A program made the position numbers and the translations under genes. A stretch of 64,000 nucleotides of DNA. Source: Geosiphon pyriformis (taxonomy: Eukaryota; Glomeromycota; Glomeromycetes; Archaeosporales; Geosiphonaceae). Below the pieces are notes generated by a model, which worked only from the letters and a program-made list of their open reading frames with translations, had not been told where the DNA came from and searched no databases. Shown here piece by piece: positions 1 through 11,956 of this stretch. The stretch is from contig JAAOMT010000372.1 in the NCBI GenBank assembly GCA_016748015.1, positions 799,400 through 863,399 on the forward strand. The letters are read 5' to 3'. Numbering within the stretch: position 1 is the stretch's first letter; the number at the start of each line of letters is the position of its first letter.

Positions 1-2
1 CT

Positions 3-1403
3 TTTGTCTTAGATATCAATCTTTCAGCTGTTGAAGGCAAATTAGTGATGGCAAAAACTCAATTAATCAGGAAAATTTTTTCAAAGATCAATGGTTTTGG
101 GGGGGCCACTACTCCCTTAAAATTTGAAGAGATCATCTGATTAATGTTTACTTCTGAAGAAAGCATGAGGAAAGCTGGGTCATTGGCCAAAAAAAAAGGG
201 ATCATCATAAACAATGATGTGAGGAAACAAGGGCTTTGTTCAAATCAGGCTGTGGTAATCAAAGAAATTCCCATAGATATGCTTAAAGACATGATCATTG
301 CTGCAGTCTCTGAGTTTGGAATAATTAAGTCAATTAAAATTCAGTTGGTTGGTATGTGGCAGAAGGCTGTAGTAGAATTCGCCAATTCAGATCAGGCTGT
401 GCAATTGGCTTCAAGATGGTCATTTCTAATTAGGAAAGATTCAATTCGTGTGGCTATGACCATGGGAGATTGTGATACATGGACTTCTAGGGATTGGTTT
501 AAAGCACTGTTGTTTACTTTGCCTGCGGGCACTACTGCACATGATCTTGGTATGCTTTTGGATAGGACTGGAGGGAAAACTTGTGTCATCAATAGATCAT
601 TGGAGACTGGCAATCAGTTCCGCTGTGCTGTGGTATGCTTTGAATCTGATGAAATGTTGGAGTCTGTTTTTCACACTAAGCCAATTTTTGGTGGTATTTG
701 ATTGTTGTGGGCTAAGTTGGAGCTGGTTTGGTGTAATAGATGTGGGTGTTTTGAACATTTGGCTCTCGAGTGTGATGCCTCTGATGTATCACCTCTTGTG
801 TCTCCCAATTTAACAAAAAAACCTTTTTTTGGTGCATTCCACCTTTAGCTAGCCAAATTGTACACTAGAAAAAATGTTCCTATTTCTCGCCCAGCTGTCT
901 TCAGTGGTAAATCATGGGCTCAAGTGGTGTCCTTTGTCTCCCCTTCTGGCTCTGGGTTGCTTTCTGATGATGCGTCTCCATTGTTCAGTTCTTCTCATCA
1001 TCAGAACAATGGCTTAGGTGATCGTCTGGCAGTGTTGGAACGATCTATGAGAATCTTCTCTAATCAGGTGTCTGTTATTCTCAGAAAATTGAGTTCTTTT
1101 AAGTTAGTGTCATTGGTATCTCTTTTTTGTGCTCCTCCTTTGGCTGTTTCTGTGCATTCAGCTCTAGTTGTGGGCTTGGATATGGCTCTGAATAGTGTGT
1201 TGGCTTTGTCCACTTCCTCTCTTTCTGGTAGTGGTGATTCTGCTGCTGTTTTTAGTTCAAGTGGTTCAAAGGTTCTTACCTCCAAATTGGCTGGTTTGGA
1301 ATCCAAGATGTCTGGTCTAGAAGCTTTGTTCAGTTCGATCCTGGCGAGATTGAATTTTTTGTGTTTTGGTTCGGGTTCATCTTTACCTTATTTGTCCCAA
1401 TGA
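3..1403 (+). pseudogene. LINE A ORF1 (RRM-like and CCHC nucleic-acid-binding protein), partial and broken
   Basis: The frame runs in from the window edge, meets a stop at about 138, is open from 144 to 701, and resumes at 858-1,403. The part around 250-460 (AVVIKEIPIDMLKD ... LVGMWQKAVVEF) has the beta-alpha-beta look of an RRM, as in other LINE ORF1 proteins. A complete CX2CX4HX4C zinc knuckle (CNRCGCFEHLALEC) lies near 740-790, after a frame slip at about 700. The 858-1,403 part is Ser-rich with a short predicted coil (ERSMRIFSNQVSVILRKL). Such proteins bind element RNA. The stop (TGA, 1,401-1,403) overlaps the ORF2 start as ATGA. The overlapping 472-813 frame is partly the continuation after the slip. 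Confidence 0.75.
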
Positions 1404-4400
1404 CCAGTTTAGTTTGGAGGATTGCCATGTGTAATATGAAGGGTATAAACAATTTGGTGAAACAGAAAGACATTATACGTTGGCACAAGAATTCTGGCAA
1501 TTTGGTTTCCATTCTCATGGAGACAAAGTTAAAGGATAAGGTCTGTTCTTGGCTGGCTAGCAAATTTGATGGTGTTTGTGTTTTCTCTTCTGGATTGAAC
1601 TCTGGCTATGTTGGTGCTGGTGTTGTGGTCATTATGGATAATTCTTTAGCTAAGCATGTCAGTAAGATTTCTGAGGTTCCAAGTCGTCTCCTTTGTATTA
1701 GATTACTCTTTAAAAACAAACTTTTGGTTTCTGTCCTGGGGCTTTACGCTGGTGCCTCCTTGACCACTCAGTTCTCCCAAGCTGGTGAGATCAATTTCTT
1801 AATTGCAATGGCTGTAAATGAATCTTCTTTTGTCATTTTTGGTGGTGATTTCAATGAGAATGGCTTTTATAAGTGTGCCAGCTTCAAAAGATGTTTTGAT
1901 TTAGGTTTGGTCAATTCTCTGAATGAGAGCCCTTTTGTGAAAGCACCAACCTGGTACAACTCTCATGGTGTCACTAAAACAATTAATTATGTTTTCGTCT
2001 CTTCTGATTTGGTTGGTGCTTTGGTAAATTGTGGTGTGGTTGGTGTTGAGGAATTTTTTGATACTGATCACAAGGCCATTTCTGTTTTTGTGGGCTTGGG
2101 TGGCCTCCTTGATGTCCAGTTAAATTCATTACACAAGCAGACAAATAAGGATTATTGGAAGTATGATGTCAAAAGTGCCAATGAGATTAAGTAGTCTGAT
2201 TTCAAGGTCACTATGGCCGACAATGCTTCTATGTTCTTGGATGAGTTTGTCACAGCTAAATGGTTTTTGGACTTGGATGCAATGTGGGATGCTGTTTGCA
2301 AGACTATTGTTTTTTCAGTAGAGGGAATGTTCAAAAAGAAATGATTTAAAAGTTTTGATAGTGTTTTTAATAAGGTGTCCTCCAGATTTCATAAACTTGA
2401 GCTACTTGTGTCTAAGCTGGTAAGATCTTCTTATTTGGTTTCTGGTGGAGATTTTGCTTTATTGCTGGATACTTGAGACAGGCTTGATTCAATGGGTGCT
2501 TCATCAGTAAAGTCTCTTTTTCTTTCTGGCTCTGGTTTTGATGTAATTTGTTCTGAGCTGTTTAAGACAAGAAAGTTTTACTGCTCTTCTAAGTTGATGG
2601 AATCTAAGCATGCTGAAGAATCTCGTATAAGGCAAGCTGTCAAAAAAAGGATGGAGAGTTTTGAGGTGGACAGGGGTCATATCATCAGGAGCATTTTGGA
2701 GTGCCCTTTTCACAAGGTGGTGCTGGATCATCTGGTTGTGGGAGAGGAGCTGGTCTTGAAGCCTAAGTTGGTTAAGTCTAAGGTAGATGTGATTATGGAA
2801 GGTTGGACTTGAAAGCATGTGGTTGTTTTTAATATTTCTGACATTTGGGTGCACCAATTTCAGCCTTTAGATTACGTTTTCAATGGCATCTTCTCCAATG
2901 TGATGTGTTTAATCAGTTTTGAGGAAATGTTTGGTGTTGTTTCAAATTTGCCCAATAGGAAAGTAGCTGGTCTTTCTGGTATTACTAATGAACTTTGGAA
3001 GCATTGTGACAAGTTAGTTTTGTATATGCTTTTAGTGCTCTTGAATTTTTGCTTGATTTGTGAGTTGGTACCTGGACCTTGAAAGGAAGCTTGGGTTTTG
3101 ATGATTCCTAAACCCTATGAGTGGGAGGGCATTCTCATAAATACCTGACCTATTGCTTTAATTGAAACTGCTCGCAAGATTCTTTCTAAGATTCTTTCAG
3201 ACCAGATCTTTTTGGCTTGTAGCTTTTTTGATGTATTCCATGAGGACAATTTCTCTGTCTTGAAGAGAACAACTACTCAGTTGCCTATTTTTACCATTAG
3301 TTCTATGGTCGAGGATGCTCTGGAGAAAAACCGAGAGCTGTGGCTGGTGTTGCAAAACATGCGGAAAGCTTATGACTCTATTGGTTGGGAGCATCTTAGA
3401 AGGAGCCTGGTTAGGATTAGAATGTGTGATAGGTTCATTAGGTTCTTTGGTTCCATTCATAATGGTCGTGTTAACAGAGTGATGACAGATTTTGGGTTGA
3501 CTAATGGTTATCATGTTCACAATAGTTTGGATTAGGGGGAGGTTTTTTTGCCACTTCTTTGGTGCATATTTTATGATTCGCTCTTGTGTGAGGTCAGAAG
3601 GCAGGAAAATGTGTGTGGTTATCATTTGATTTCTCATTTTGTCTCCAAAACTGGCTGTGTAGAATCTCAGAGTGAGCTAACTTTGTTTCTGGCTACTGGT
3701 GCTTTTGTTGATGATACGATTTGGGTTGGTAGCAGCCAGGCTGCTACTCAATATATTCTTGACATTGCTAATGAATTTTTCAGGTTTAATGACATTTCAA
3801 TTAACAATAACAAAACTGTAGCCATTCTCATCAACTGTCAGATTGCTAATCCAGTTTTGACTGTCAGTGGCTCGCCTATCTCCATTGTTAAGAAGAGAGA
3901 ACCTCATTGTTATCTGGACATATTTTTGTCTTCTGAAGGTCTTTTGAGGCCCAGCTTGGCTAAGGCACATTCAGACGTTCAGTTTTTTGTCAAGCTTGTT
4001 TTGAAAAAAGCAATTTCGGATAAGCAGTTTGCTTATTTGGTATCTTCAGTTCTCTTTTCTATTGTTGGCTATAGGACTCAATTCAGTTTTATTCCAGTCA
4101 ATGTGTATAATAAATGGAATGCTCTGATTTGCAAGGGTTTGAAATCTAAATCTGGGCTTCCACTTGACTTTCCCAATGATGCATTTCATTATCCTTCTCT
4201 GTACAATTTAAAGACTTTTGAACAGGTTTAGGCTGAAAGCAAATTGGCATCTGTTGTTGCTTTTGCAAATTCTGCTGGTGTTTTGGGCTATCTGTTTTCT
4301 CATAGGTTTCATGATCTCCAGGTTTTTAGCTGGCGTCCTCATCATCCTTTGTTGTTTCCAGTTCATGTTAGTATTAGCCCTTTGGATAACTTTTTGGCAG

Positions 4401-6087
4401 GTGTGGTTCATATTTTTTCTAGATGTGATTTATCTTTGGGTGGCTCTCTGGCTGATGCTTTTTGTCTTTAAGGTGGTACCCCAATGTCCTATGTTCTTGG
4501 TAAGAAAGTTTTTTTTAAATGTGTGTCTTCTCTCAAGTATTATGGTATCACCTTTGTAGAACAGCTCTGTGACCAGAATGGTATTGTTTTTGCTTGGAAG
4601 ACCTTCAAACGTTAAAAAAGACTGGACCCCTGTGGTTCAGTTCCCTTCTGGTTTGACTTGTCTGTTCATTTTTATGATGACGTTGTTTCTTCTTCTATCT
4701 GCTCTTCATATGCGGAATTTTTTGACTCTCCTAATGTTCATCAATTTTTTGGTTTTGGTGTTATTTGTAATGATCTGTCAAATGCTGGTGCTAACCACCT
4801 TTCTGTGTATATGAATAGGTTTCTGTGTAATTTGAATACTGTTAACATGAAGGCTGGTGCTGATGTTTTTTTTGAAGACATTAATTCAGGTTTGGATGTG
4901 AGTGTGTCTGGTTTGGTCTCTTCTACTTTAACGGAATTGTAGACTATTGCTCTGGCTCTGAAGTGTATTTCTTCTTTTCGCTCAGTTGACCTGTTTTCAG
5001 ACAGTCAGGCAGCTTTGGATGTGTGTAGGTTAGAGTTTTTGTTGGTTGGTTCAGACTTCAGGAATCGTTGCTGAATTGAGCATCACCATATTGCCAATGT
5101 CATTCATTGGAAAAATTTAAATGTGAATTGGATTAAAGTTAAAGGTCATTCGGGCATTCTGGACAACAAGTGTGCTGATGTGTTTGCTAAAGATGCTACT
5201 CTTCTGCCTGGTGCCTGCCCCATTTGGTCAGTAAGAGGTTTCTGAAGGCTGGTGGTGCTGCAGTTTCTGGTAATTCTAGGCATTTTGTTCACAATGTTTT
5301 CTGGTCAGTCCGTTGTGTGTGCTGAAAGATTGGTTTTGGTTCATGGGTTGTTCCAGTCAGTTTACATGCTGATATTGATTGGTTGTGGTTCTTTTTGATG
5401 TGGCACCCAGACTCTTATTTGGCTTCAGATTTCACTAGTAGACATACTGCTGACTTATAGACTTACTTTATGAAGGCTCTTCATTATCAGCTTCCTGTTG
5501 CTGTGCAGAAACATTTGTATAATAGATGTTATGCCAATGTGGTGTGTTTGTTCTGTGGTAACATTAAGATCTCAGACCATATTTTTTTTTATTCATTTGA
5601 TGCTGCTGGTTATGCTCAGTTGTTTGTTGCTCATGCTTTGGCTTGAGAGGCTCGTTTTGGTTTGGTCTAGTCTTTTTTATGTGTCTCCCAGTTGCTGTCT
5701 ACTTGCATTGCAGATGATGTAGTCAATACAGTTCTGTGTAAAAGCTTTGTTTTTGGTGGTTGGTATCAGAAGTTATTGTCAGTTTTTAAGGATTTCATGG
5801 TTGCGGCTTCAAATATTGTGGATTTTGTATGCGGGTTTTGTGTGTCTTTTCAGGATGATATTTGGCTGGTCTGCACTAAACACCAGGCTTTCATGAAAAA
5901 AAATGGGCTGATCCTATGTGATGGTTCTATTCCTGTTCTGGTCTCCGGTTTTTCTATGGTATTTTCTCTTGGTGTGGTTAGGTTGTTGGATATTGCTGAT
6001 GCTGTTGGTATTGGTTTCAGGTTTCACAAACCTTGTTTGTTTTTTTTAAGTATTTGTGATATAGTCTCCATTTATATAGATGCTTAG
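1400..6087 (+). pseudogene. LINE A ORF2 (APE endonuclease - RT - RNase H), broken
   Basis: The frame starts at ATG 1,400, overlapping the ORF1 stop, and can be followed through in-frame stops to about 5,215, where it shifts; the tail is read to 6,087. The APE domain (about 1,415-2,100) keeps METKL, GGDFNE and TDHKA, the usual catalytic acidic and His motifs, but its first strand reads AMCNMKGIN instead of the usual TYNxRG. RT blocks include AGLSGITNELWKHC (about 2,960), RKAYDSIGWEHL (about 3,365) and the catalytic FVDD (about 3,705). RNase H (about 4,810-5,210) keeps FSDSQAAL and VKGHSGILDNKCAD but has lost the first Asp motif. A Cys/His motif (CLFCGNIKISDH) lies near 5,545. It could not encode an active protein. 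Confidence 0.85.
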
Positions 6088-6212
6088 TATTGTTTTGATT
6101 GGCCTAAGTGGCTGGTCACATGTAAAAATGCATGATTCACTCTTAGTTTAGATCATTTGATTAATGTATAGTACTAGGTCATATTTGGATTTCACTTATT
6201 AAATGTAATAAA

Positions 6213-6529
6213 AAAAAAAGTATATGAACTATATTTAATATTAAAATACTTGATTTGCTTTTAATTTTTAGATAATAGTTGGGTTATAGTTATTAAATAT
6301 TTAATAATAATAAAAAAAAACAATAAAAAAAATAGTATTTTATTAATAATTATAATTAAGAATTATTATTTAATATATAAAAATTTTAAATATTTGTTTT
6401 TAATATTAATTACTTAAAAAAACAATATAAATAAAATAAGTATTTTTGATAATAATTAAGAATTATGTAATTTTTTTAGTTTTAAATAATAAATTTGTTA
6501 ATTTACAAATAAGATTAATATTAAAAAAA
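6213..6529. other. AT-rich spacer between LINE A and LINE B
   Basis: This is A/T homopolymer-rich sequence with no coding potential and no repeat unit seen. It separates the LINE A poly(A) end from the 5' region of LINE B. The exact 5' border of LINE B is not fixed by any visible target duplication. Confidence 0.6.
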
Positions 6530-6690
6530 CTTCTTTCTCTCGTTCATTCCAAATTCCCAAAAAGAGCCAAAAATATTTTTTGAAAGAAGTTTTTTCTATT
6601 TTCATCATTCAGTATGCTAATTCCAAACTATTTGTGCTTGATTACAAGGCTACTGTTAGCTTTAGTATTGCAGTTTTAAATAAGTCTATT

Positions 6691-8475
6691 ATGGAGCCTG
6701 GCTTTAATATTGGTGTCAAGTCTGCTGAGTCCAGAAAGAAAAAAAAAGGTGGTGTTTTGGAAGATAATATTGGTAATAAAAAATTCATTGCTGCTAAGGT
6801 ATCAAGTAGTTATTTTTGGGATTCTAAAACTGGTAATACTACTAAATCTGATAGTGTGGATATGGAGGAGGAATGTTTAGTCGAAGAAATCAGCTTTAAT
6901 CATGGGGATGATAAAGCTTTTGCTGGAGAGAACTTAGAGCAAACACCTAAAAGTTTGAAGATTCTTATCAAGAAGATACTTGGAAAGCCACTGAAGAAAA
7001 TTAACTTCTTGGATGATGATATTAATGATATATTTTTGGACAAACCTGTGGTTTTCCCTCCCTCTTTCAAGAACTTGGTCAATGTCTCTGTTAAAAAGTC
7101 TTTTACTTTGAACATCAACTTAGAAAATATTGTTGGAAAATCTGCTCAGAAAAAGCTTGTGGTTGTCAGAAAATTGTTTTCAAAAATCAATGGTTTTGGA
7201 GAGGCCTCTACCCCCTCAAAATTTGCTGGAATTGTCAGAGCAATGTTCACTTCTGAATTGAGTTTGGCACAGGCTTCTAAAAAGGCTAAAAATGCAAAAA
7301 TCTTAGTAAACTCCAATCTCAAAAGATTATCTGGACATTCAAATCGGGCTGTGGTATTAAAAAAAATTCTTGTTGGAACATCAACTAAGGCTGTGCATGC
7401 TGTGCTATCTGGTTTTGGTATAGTAATGTTAATCAAAATACAGTTGGTGGGTTTGTGGCAGAAGGCTATAGTTGAATTTAATAAGAGTAAATAAGCTGAT
7501 TTAGTCGCAGCTTGTTGGTTTATCCTGATTGAGAAAGATGCTGTGTGTGTGGCCAGGGCTGATCAAGACAAGAAATTATGAGACATAAGAGATCAACATA
7601 GGGCTTTGCTCTATACTTTGCCAATAGGAACAACTGCTTATGACATTTGAGATTATATTGGCTCTGTGGATAGAAAAACATGTGCAATAGATTATTATCC
7701 TGTTACATATGCTCAGACCAGATGTGCTGTTGTTTGTTTTGAATCAGTCAATTCCTTGAATGCTGTTATGAGAACTACTCTAGTTTTAAGAGGTGTGAAT
7801 ATGCATTGGTCTCTTTTGAGTTTTTCTAAATATGCTAAGTATGGGAGATTGGGTCATATATCTTTGGGCTGTGCTGTGGATGAGAATCTTTCCTCTGGGA
7901 AACCTTCTTGCAAACCTTTCTTAGACATGGATAAAAGCAGATTGGCAATCATCTATGCCAAGCATTCAGCTCCAATTGCTTATTCTATTGCTTTTAGTGG
8001 AGTTTCTTAAACAAAAATTGCTGGTGGAAATGGTTTTTTTTCTTTCTTTGTGCGAAAAGTGTCGATCAATTCCAGCTCCTCTTTGGAAATGAAGCCTACC
8101 CTTTCTGATATGAGTAATGTTGAAAAAAGGTTTGCTGTTTTGAAAAGCAGTCTTGCCAGCCTCGCAGGACAAATTAGTGAGTTGGCTAAGAGGTTAGACT
8201 CATTTATGCCAGCAGTTTTCCAGTCTAGTCCTGGATGTCAGCTGTTGATGACCACTCCATCACAGAATTGGATGGGTAATGTAGTGATGGGAGAAAATTT
8301 GGGTAAGACTACAAGTGGTAAGACTGCTATGACTTTGGACTCTTCTGCTTTTCCTGAAGTAAAAAGATTGAAAAACATGTTGGAAAGACTTTTTGCTTTG
8401 GTTTTAAGTCTTATAGCAAAGTTTGATGGTTTAATTTTGGCTGGTAGTGTACTTTTTAAATCTTCTTTTCAATGA
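6691..8475 (+). pseudogene. LINE B ORF1 (RRM-like, CCHC-derived), broken
   Basis: I chose ATG 6,691 (MEPGFNIGVKSAESRKKKK) because a Lys/Arg-rich N-terminus follows it; the open frame extends upstream to 6,580 without an obvious Met. Acidic and basic low-complexity sequence is followed by the RRM-like part (about 7,330-7,560), which mirrors LINE A. Stops occur at about 7,492, 7,579 and 7,648, and again just after 8,008. The zinc knuckle has decayed: the position matching LINE A CNRCGCFEH reads AKYGRLGHISLGC, with the first two Cys replaced (one clearly Cys to Tyr). A coil-like segment follows (VEKRFAVLKSSLASLAGQI, about 8,120). The stop TGA at 8,473-8,475 overlaps the ORF2 start codon. Confidence 0.75.
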
Positions 8476-11040
8476 CCAATCTAGTTTAGAAGATTGCCAC
8501 ATACAATATTAGGGGTTTGAATAATCCTGTGAAACAAGATGATGTGATTTGTTGGCATAAAGAGATGAACAATTTGATTTTTATTGTTACTAAAACTAAG
8601 TTAAGGGGCAAGATCTGCCCATGGATCATGAATAAATTTAATGGTATCCAGGTTTTCACTTTTGGTTTGAACTCTGGTCATTTGGGTTCTGGTATTGGGA
8701 TTATTATGGACAATTCTTTGGTAAAACATGTATATAAGATTTCTGAGGTTTCTGGTTGACTCCTCTCTCTCAAGTTACTCTTCAAGAATAATCTTTCTGT
8801 GTCAATTTTGGGACTCTATGCTGGTGCTTTGTTAGTGGTTTGGTTCTTTCAGACTGGTAAAATCAACTCTCTCATTGCAAAAGCAGTGAATAAGTCCTCT
8901 TTTGTTATTTTGGATGGTGATTTTAATGAAAACAGAGCCCAAAAGTGTGCTAGCTTCAAGAAGTGTTTTGATTTGGGTTTAGTTAATTCTCTAAGGGAAA
9001 GTTTGTTTGTCAAGATGCCTATGTGAACCAATTTTTGTGGTGTTGCTAAAGCTCTCGATTACATTCTTATTTCTTTATGTTTGGTCAATACTATAATAGA
9101 TGGTAGTGTGGCCAATATTAAAGACTATTTTAATACCAATCACAAAGCTGTTTCTGCTTCTATGAGTTTGGGTGGTTTGTTCAATATCTATTTGAGTTCA
9201 ATACACAAGCAGGCAAATAAGAATTGCTGGAAGTTTGATGTCAAAAGTGCGGATAAAGCAATTTGGAGTGAATTTAAGGATGCTACTACAGTTAATGCTG
9301 CTATGTTCTTGGACAAGTTTGAGTCAGCCAAGAAGTTCTCTGATCTGAATGCTATGTGAGATATTGTTTGCAAAGTGATGATTTTTTCAGCTAATGGTAC
9401 TTTCAAAAAGAAATGGTTTAAGAATTATGATGGGGTGTTTACCAAAGAGTCTTCCAAGTTGCATAACTTGGAGATTTTGGTTTCAAAAATTGTCAAGGCT
9501 TCTTACGAAGCAGGCTCTGGCAGGTTTGAGTTTCTGTTAAGATGCTGGGTTTCTTTGAATAATGACAAAGCTTCTGTTGTTTGGGATCTTGTGAGTTTTG
9601 ATGCGAGTTTGGATTGTGTTTGTTCTGCTTTTTGTGATGTGAAGAGGTCTTATCATGCCTCTAAACTTGCTGAGTCTTTGCAAGCCGAGGAGTCAGGCAT
9701 TAGATCAGCTATTGAAAAAAAGATAGAGAGTTTTGTGATCAACAAAGGCCATACAATCTATAGTGTTTTAGAATGTCCATTCCACAAAGTGGTGTTAGAT
9801 CATTTGGTTTCTGATGGTGGTTTGATTTTGGATCCAATAGAAGTTAAGAATAAGGTAGATGATATAATGAAGGGCTGGATGAGGAAAAGAGCCATGCTAA
9901 AAAGTGTTCCCGATTTGTAGCAGCATTAATATCTGCCATTAGATTATGTCAACAATAATGCTTTTTCTGGTGTAATAAATGCTATTAGTTTGGATAACTT
10001 AATGTGTGTGATTAAAGATTTACCAAATAGTAAAGCTGCTGGCTTGTCTGGTATTTTGAATAAACTTTGGAAACATTGTGATGGTTTTGTGCTAGGCTTG
10101 CTTCTGGATCTTCTGAACATTTGTTTAGTGTGCGAATTAGTTTTCCATTGTTGGAAAAAAGCTTGGATGTTAATGATCCTCAAGCTCTATGAATAGGAGG
10201 GTGTCTTGACAAATACTAGACCAATCGCTTTAATTGAGACTGCTTGTAAGATTCTTTTTAAGTTGCTGTCTGACAGAATTTTGTCAGTGTGCAGTCTATT
10301 CAATATACTTTGTGAGGACAATTTTTCTGTGCTTAAGAGCACTACCACTCAGTCTCCTATTTTTGCCATTGGTTTGGTTGTTGAAGACACTTTGGAGAAG
10401 AATCGTGAACTTTGGCTTGTGCTGTAGGATATGCATAAAGCCTATGACTTTGTGGGTTGGTATCACTTGTGTAATAATTTGATTCAGATCAAAATGTGCA
10501 GGTGTTTTATTGGATTTTTTGGTTCTATTCACAATGACCGTGTTAATCAGATTATGACTGATTTTGGTCTAACTAATGAATACCAGGTACATAATGGTCT
10601 TGATCAGGGTGAGGTTTTTTCTCCTTTGCTGTAAAGGATCTTTTATGACCCCCTTCTGTGTGAGATCAAGAAACAGAAAAGCTTATGTGAATACCAAATT
10701 GATATTAAATTTGTAGTTAGAACAGGTAAAATAGAAAACCAAGGCAGTTTAACTTTGTTTTTGGCTGCTAGTGTGTTTGTAGATAATACTATTTGGGTGA
10801 GTAGCAATCAGGCTGCCACTCAGTATATTTTGAACACAGCAAGTGAATTTTTTAGAGTAAATGACATTTCTATCAATAATGAGAAAACTGTAGCCATTTC
10901 AATCAATCAGAGAATTGGTAATACATTATTGTCAATTAGTGGTTTGCCAATTTCAATTGCTTGTAAGAAGGAGTCTCATCAGTATCTTGGCATTTATTTG
11001 TCATTTAAGAGTTTGTCCAAACCCAGTTTGGCTAAGGTGC
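8472..11040 (+). pseudogene. LINE B ORF2, N-terminal part (APE and start of RT), broken
   Basis: ATG 8,472 overlaps the ORF1 stop as ATGA. The APE start IATYNIRGLNN (about 8,492) is better preserved than in LINE A, but catalytic motifs have changed: TKTKL for METKL, LDGDFNE for GGDFNE, TNHKA for TDHKA. These are Glu to Lys or Asp to Asn changes explained by G-to-A transitions. RT blocks follow (AGLSGILNKLWKHC about 10,045; HKAYDFVGW about 10,435; FVDN about 10,780 instead of FVDD). The frame is constant throughout, with stops at about 8,757, 9,024, 9,357, 9,918, 10,194, 10,425 and 10,632. The frame is cut by Gypsy-1 at 11,040. Confidence 0.85.
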
Positions 11041-11894
11041 TGTTACTCATAGAAATATAGGAAATATATTAGCATAATCATTAGCCAATCAGAAGTAAGC
11101 ATAGTAAATGTGAAATTCCAGAATTTCTCTCAGGAATTGCAGGATTCCAGAAATTTCAGGATTCCCAACGAGGAATTGCAGGATTCCAGAATTCCAAGAT
11201 TCTTCTCAAAAGAATTGCAGGATTTCAGAAATTTCAGGATTCCTGTCATAAAGAATTGAGGAATTGAGGAATCCCAATTATGTATATATAACAGTAGTGT
11301 TAGAAACAGAAAAGACAGAATCCTTAGCCTAGAAATGCAATCATCAAATAAATAATTATTTTATATCTCCATCTACTTCCCACTATTAACCCTTTATGTT
11401 GATAGTAAGTGATACTTGATCACGCTAGAACAATAGCTCTTGATTATGGCTATTGACGGAATACTAATCTGCAAATCGCCTTGGCTTATTTCTTTTCTTT
11501 CTTTATTTTCTTTTATTTCTTTTTCTTTATTTTATTTTGATTTGTTGTTGTATACTAATTGATTAAAGATTAAACGCTGAGTTATTGACGTCAAGGATAG
11601 CCTGGTAAAAGACCCAGAAATAAGGGTAGAATTTTATATATTATCGGATAGCTTACTAGAAGAACACGACTGCCAGACTAAATCTGGCCACCACACTGAG
11701 AAAAAAATTGGGAAAACTCTTGGAAAATATATCTACTATCGACACTATTGAATCTCTGTCCATTATACAAAAGACTCAACCAAAACCTTCAGATCCATCA
11801 AAACCTTCAGATATTACCAACAACTTTATATCAATTAAGCACCAAGTTACAGGTTTGTTATTCAATTCAACAACAGAAATAATCACCTGTAACA
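11041..11894 (+). repeat. Gypsy-1 5' LTR
   Basis: It begins TGTTACTCATAG and ends CACCTGTAACA. The U3 part (about 11,116-11,275) has tandem imperfect copies of a GAATTGCAGGATTCC motif. Further in are a CRE-like palindrome TTGACGTCAA (11,585-11,594) and a C/T-rich tract (about 11,485-11,540). Its partner is at 20,293-21,161. Confidence 0.95.
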
Positions 11895-11940
11895 TTTGGT
11901 GCTCTCTGTAAGGTATAATCCTACAGAGAACCAGCACTGA
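11895..11940 (+). other. Gypsy-1 primer-binding region with stem-loop
   Basis: Immediately after the LTR comes TTTGGTGCTCTCTGTAAGG, where a tRNA primer would pair starting at TGG. The same bases form the 5' arm of an imperfect inverted repeat (11,899-11,937; loop TATAAT; arms CTGTAAGG / CCTACAG extended by GTGCT / AGCAC). The structure is also present in Gypsy-3 and, weaker, in Gypsy-2. The priming tRNA was not identified. Confidence 0.55.
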
Positions 11941-11956
11941 CAACACCAAACCAAAA

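Larger units (their letters stand above)
1..6212 (+). mobile_element. LINE A: non-LTR retrotransposon, decayed, 5' end outside window
   Basis: This is a non-LTR retrotransposon with two consecutive reading frames. ORF1 has an RRM-like and a CCHC region. ORF2 has APE endonuclease, reverse transcriptase, RNase H and a C-terminal Cys/His motif, and both frames carry many stops. The 3' UTR (about 6,088-6,200) ends in an A-run at 6,207-6,220 and is recognisable again in LINE B and LINE C, so it is a true element end. The order APE-RT-RNase H resembles Tad/I-type LINEs of fungi (family knowledge). It lies head-to-tail with LINE B, about 320 bp upstream of it, and is inactive as it stands. Confidence 0.9.
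6530..11040 (+). mobile_element. LINE B, 5' part (interrupted by Gypsy-1)
   Basis: This is a second copy of the same non-LTR family as LINE A, closely parallel to it over ORF1 and ORF2. The copy stops at 11,040 inside the RT domain, exactly where a TGTTAC LTR end begins, and resumes at 21,162. Aligning the two sides with LINE A around 3,955-3,975 gives a continuous sequence apart from about 4 bases, as expected from a 4-bp target duplication (gtgc / gtat, now differing by two transitions). The joined element is about 6.6 kb. Confidence 0.88.

Noticed and set aside
7146-7436. Antisense frame of 96 codons over LINE B ORF1
   Set aside because: It is the complement of a conserved plus-strand protein with RRM-like content; no independent signal.
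11908-11926. 19-nt sequence GTAAGG...CTACAG at the LTR-gag junction as a micro-intron
   Set aside because: Far too short for spliceosomal splicing, and removing it does not join into the gag frame; it fits better as the core of the stem-loop.
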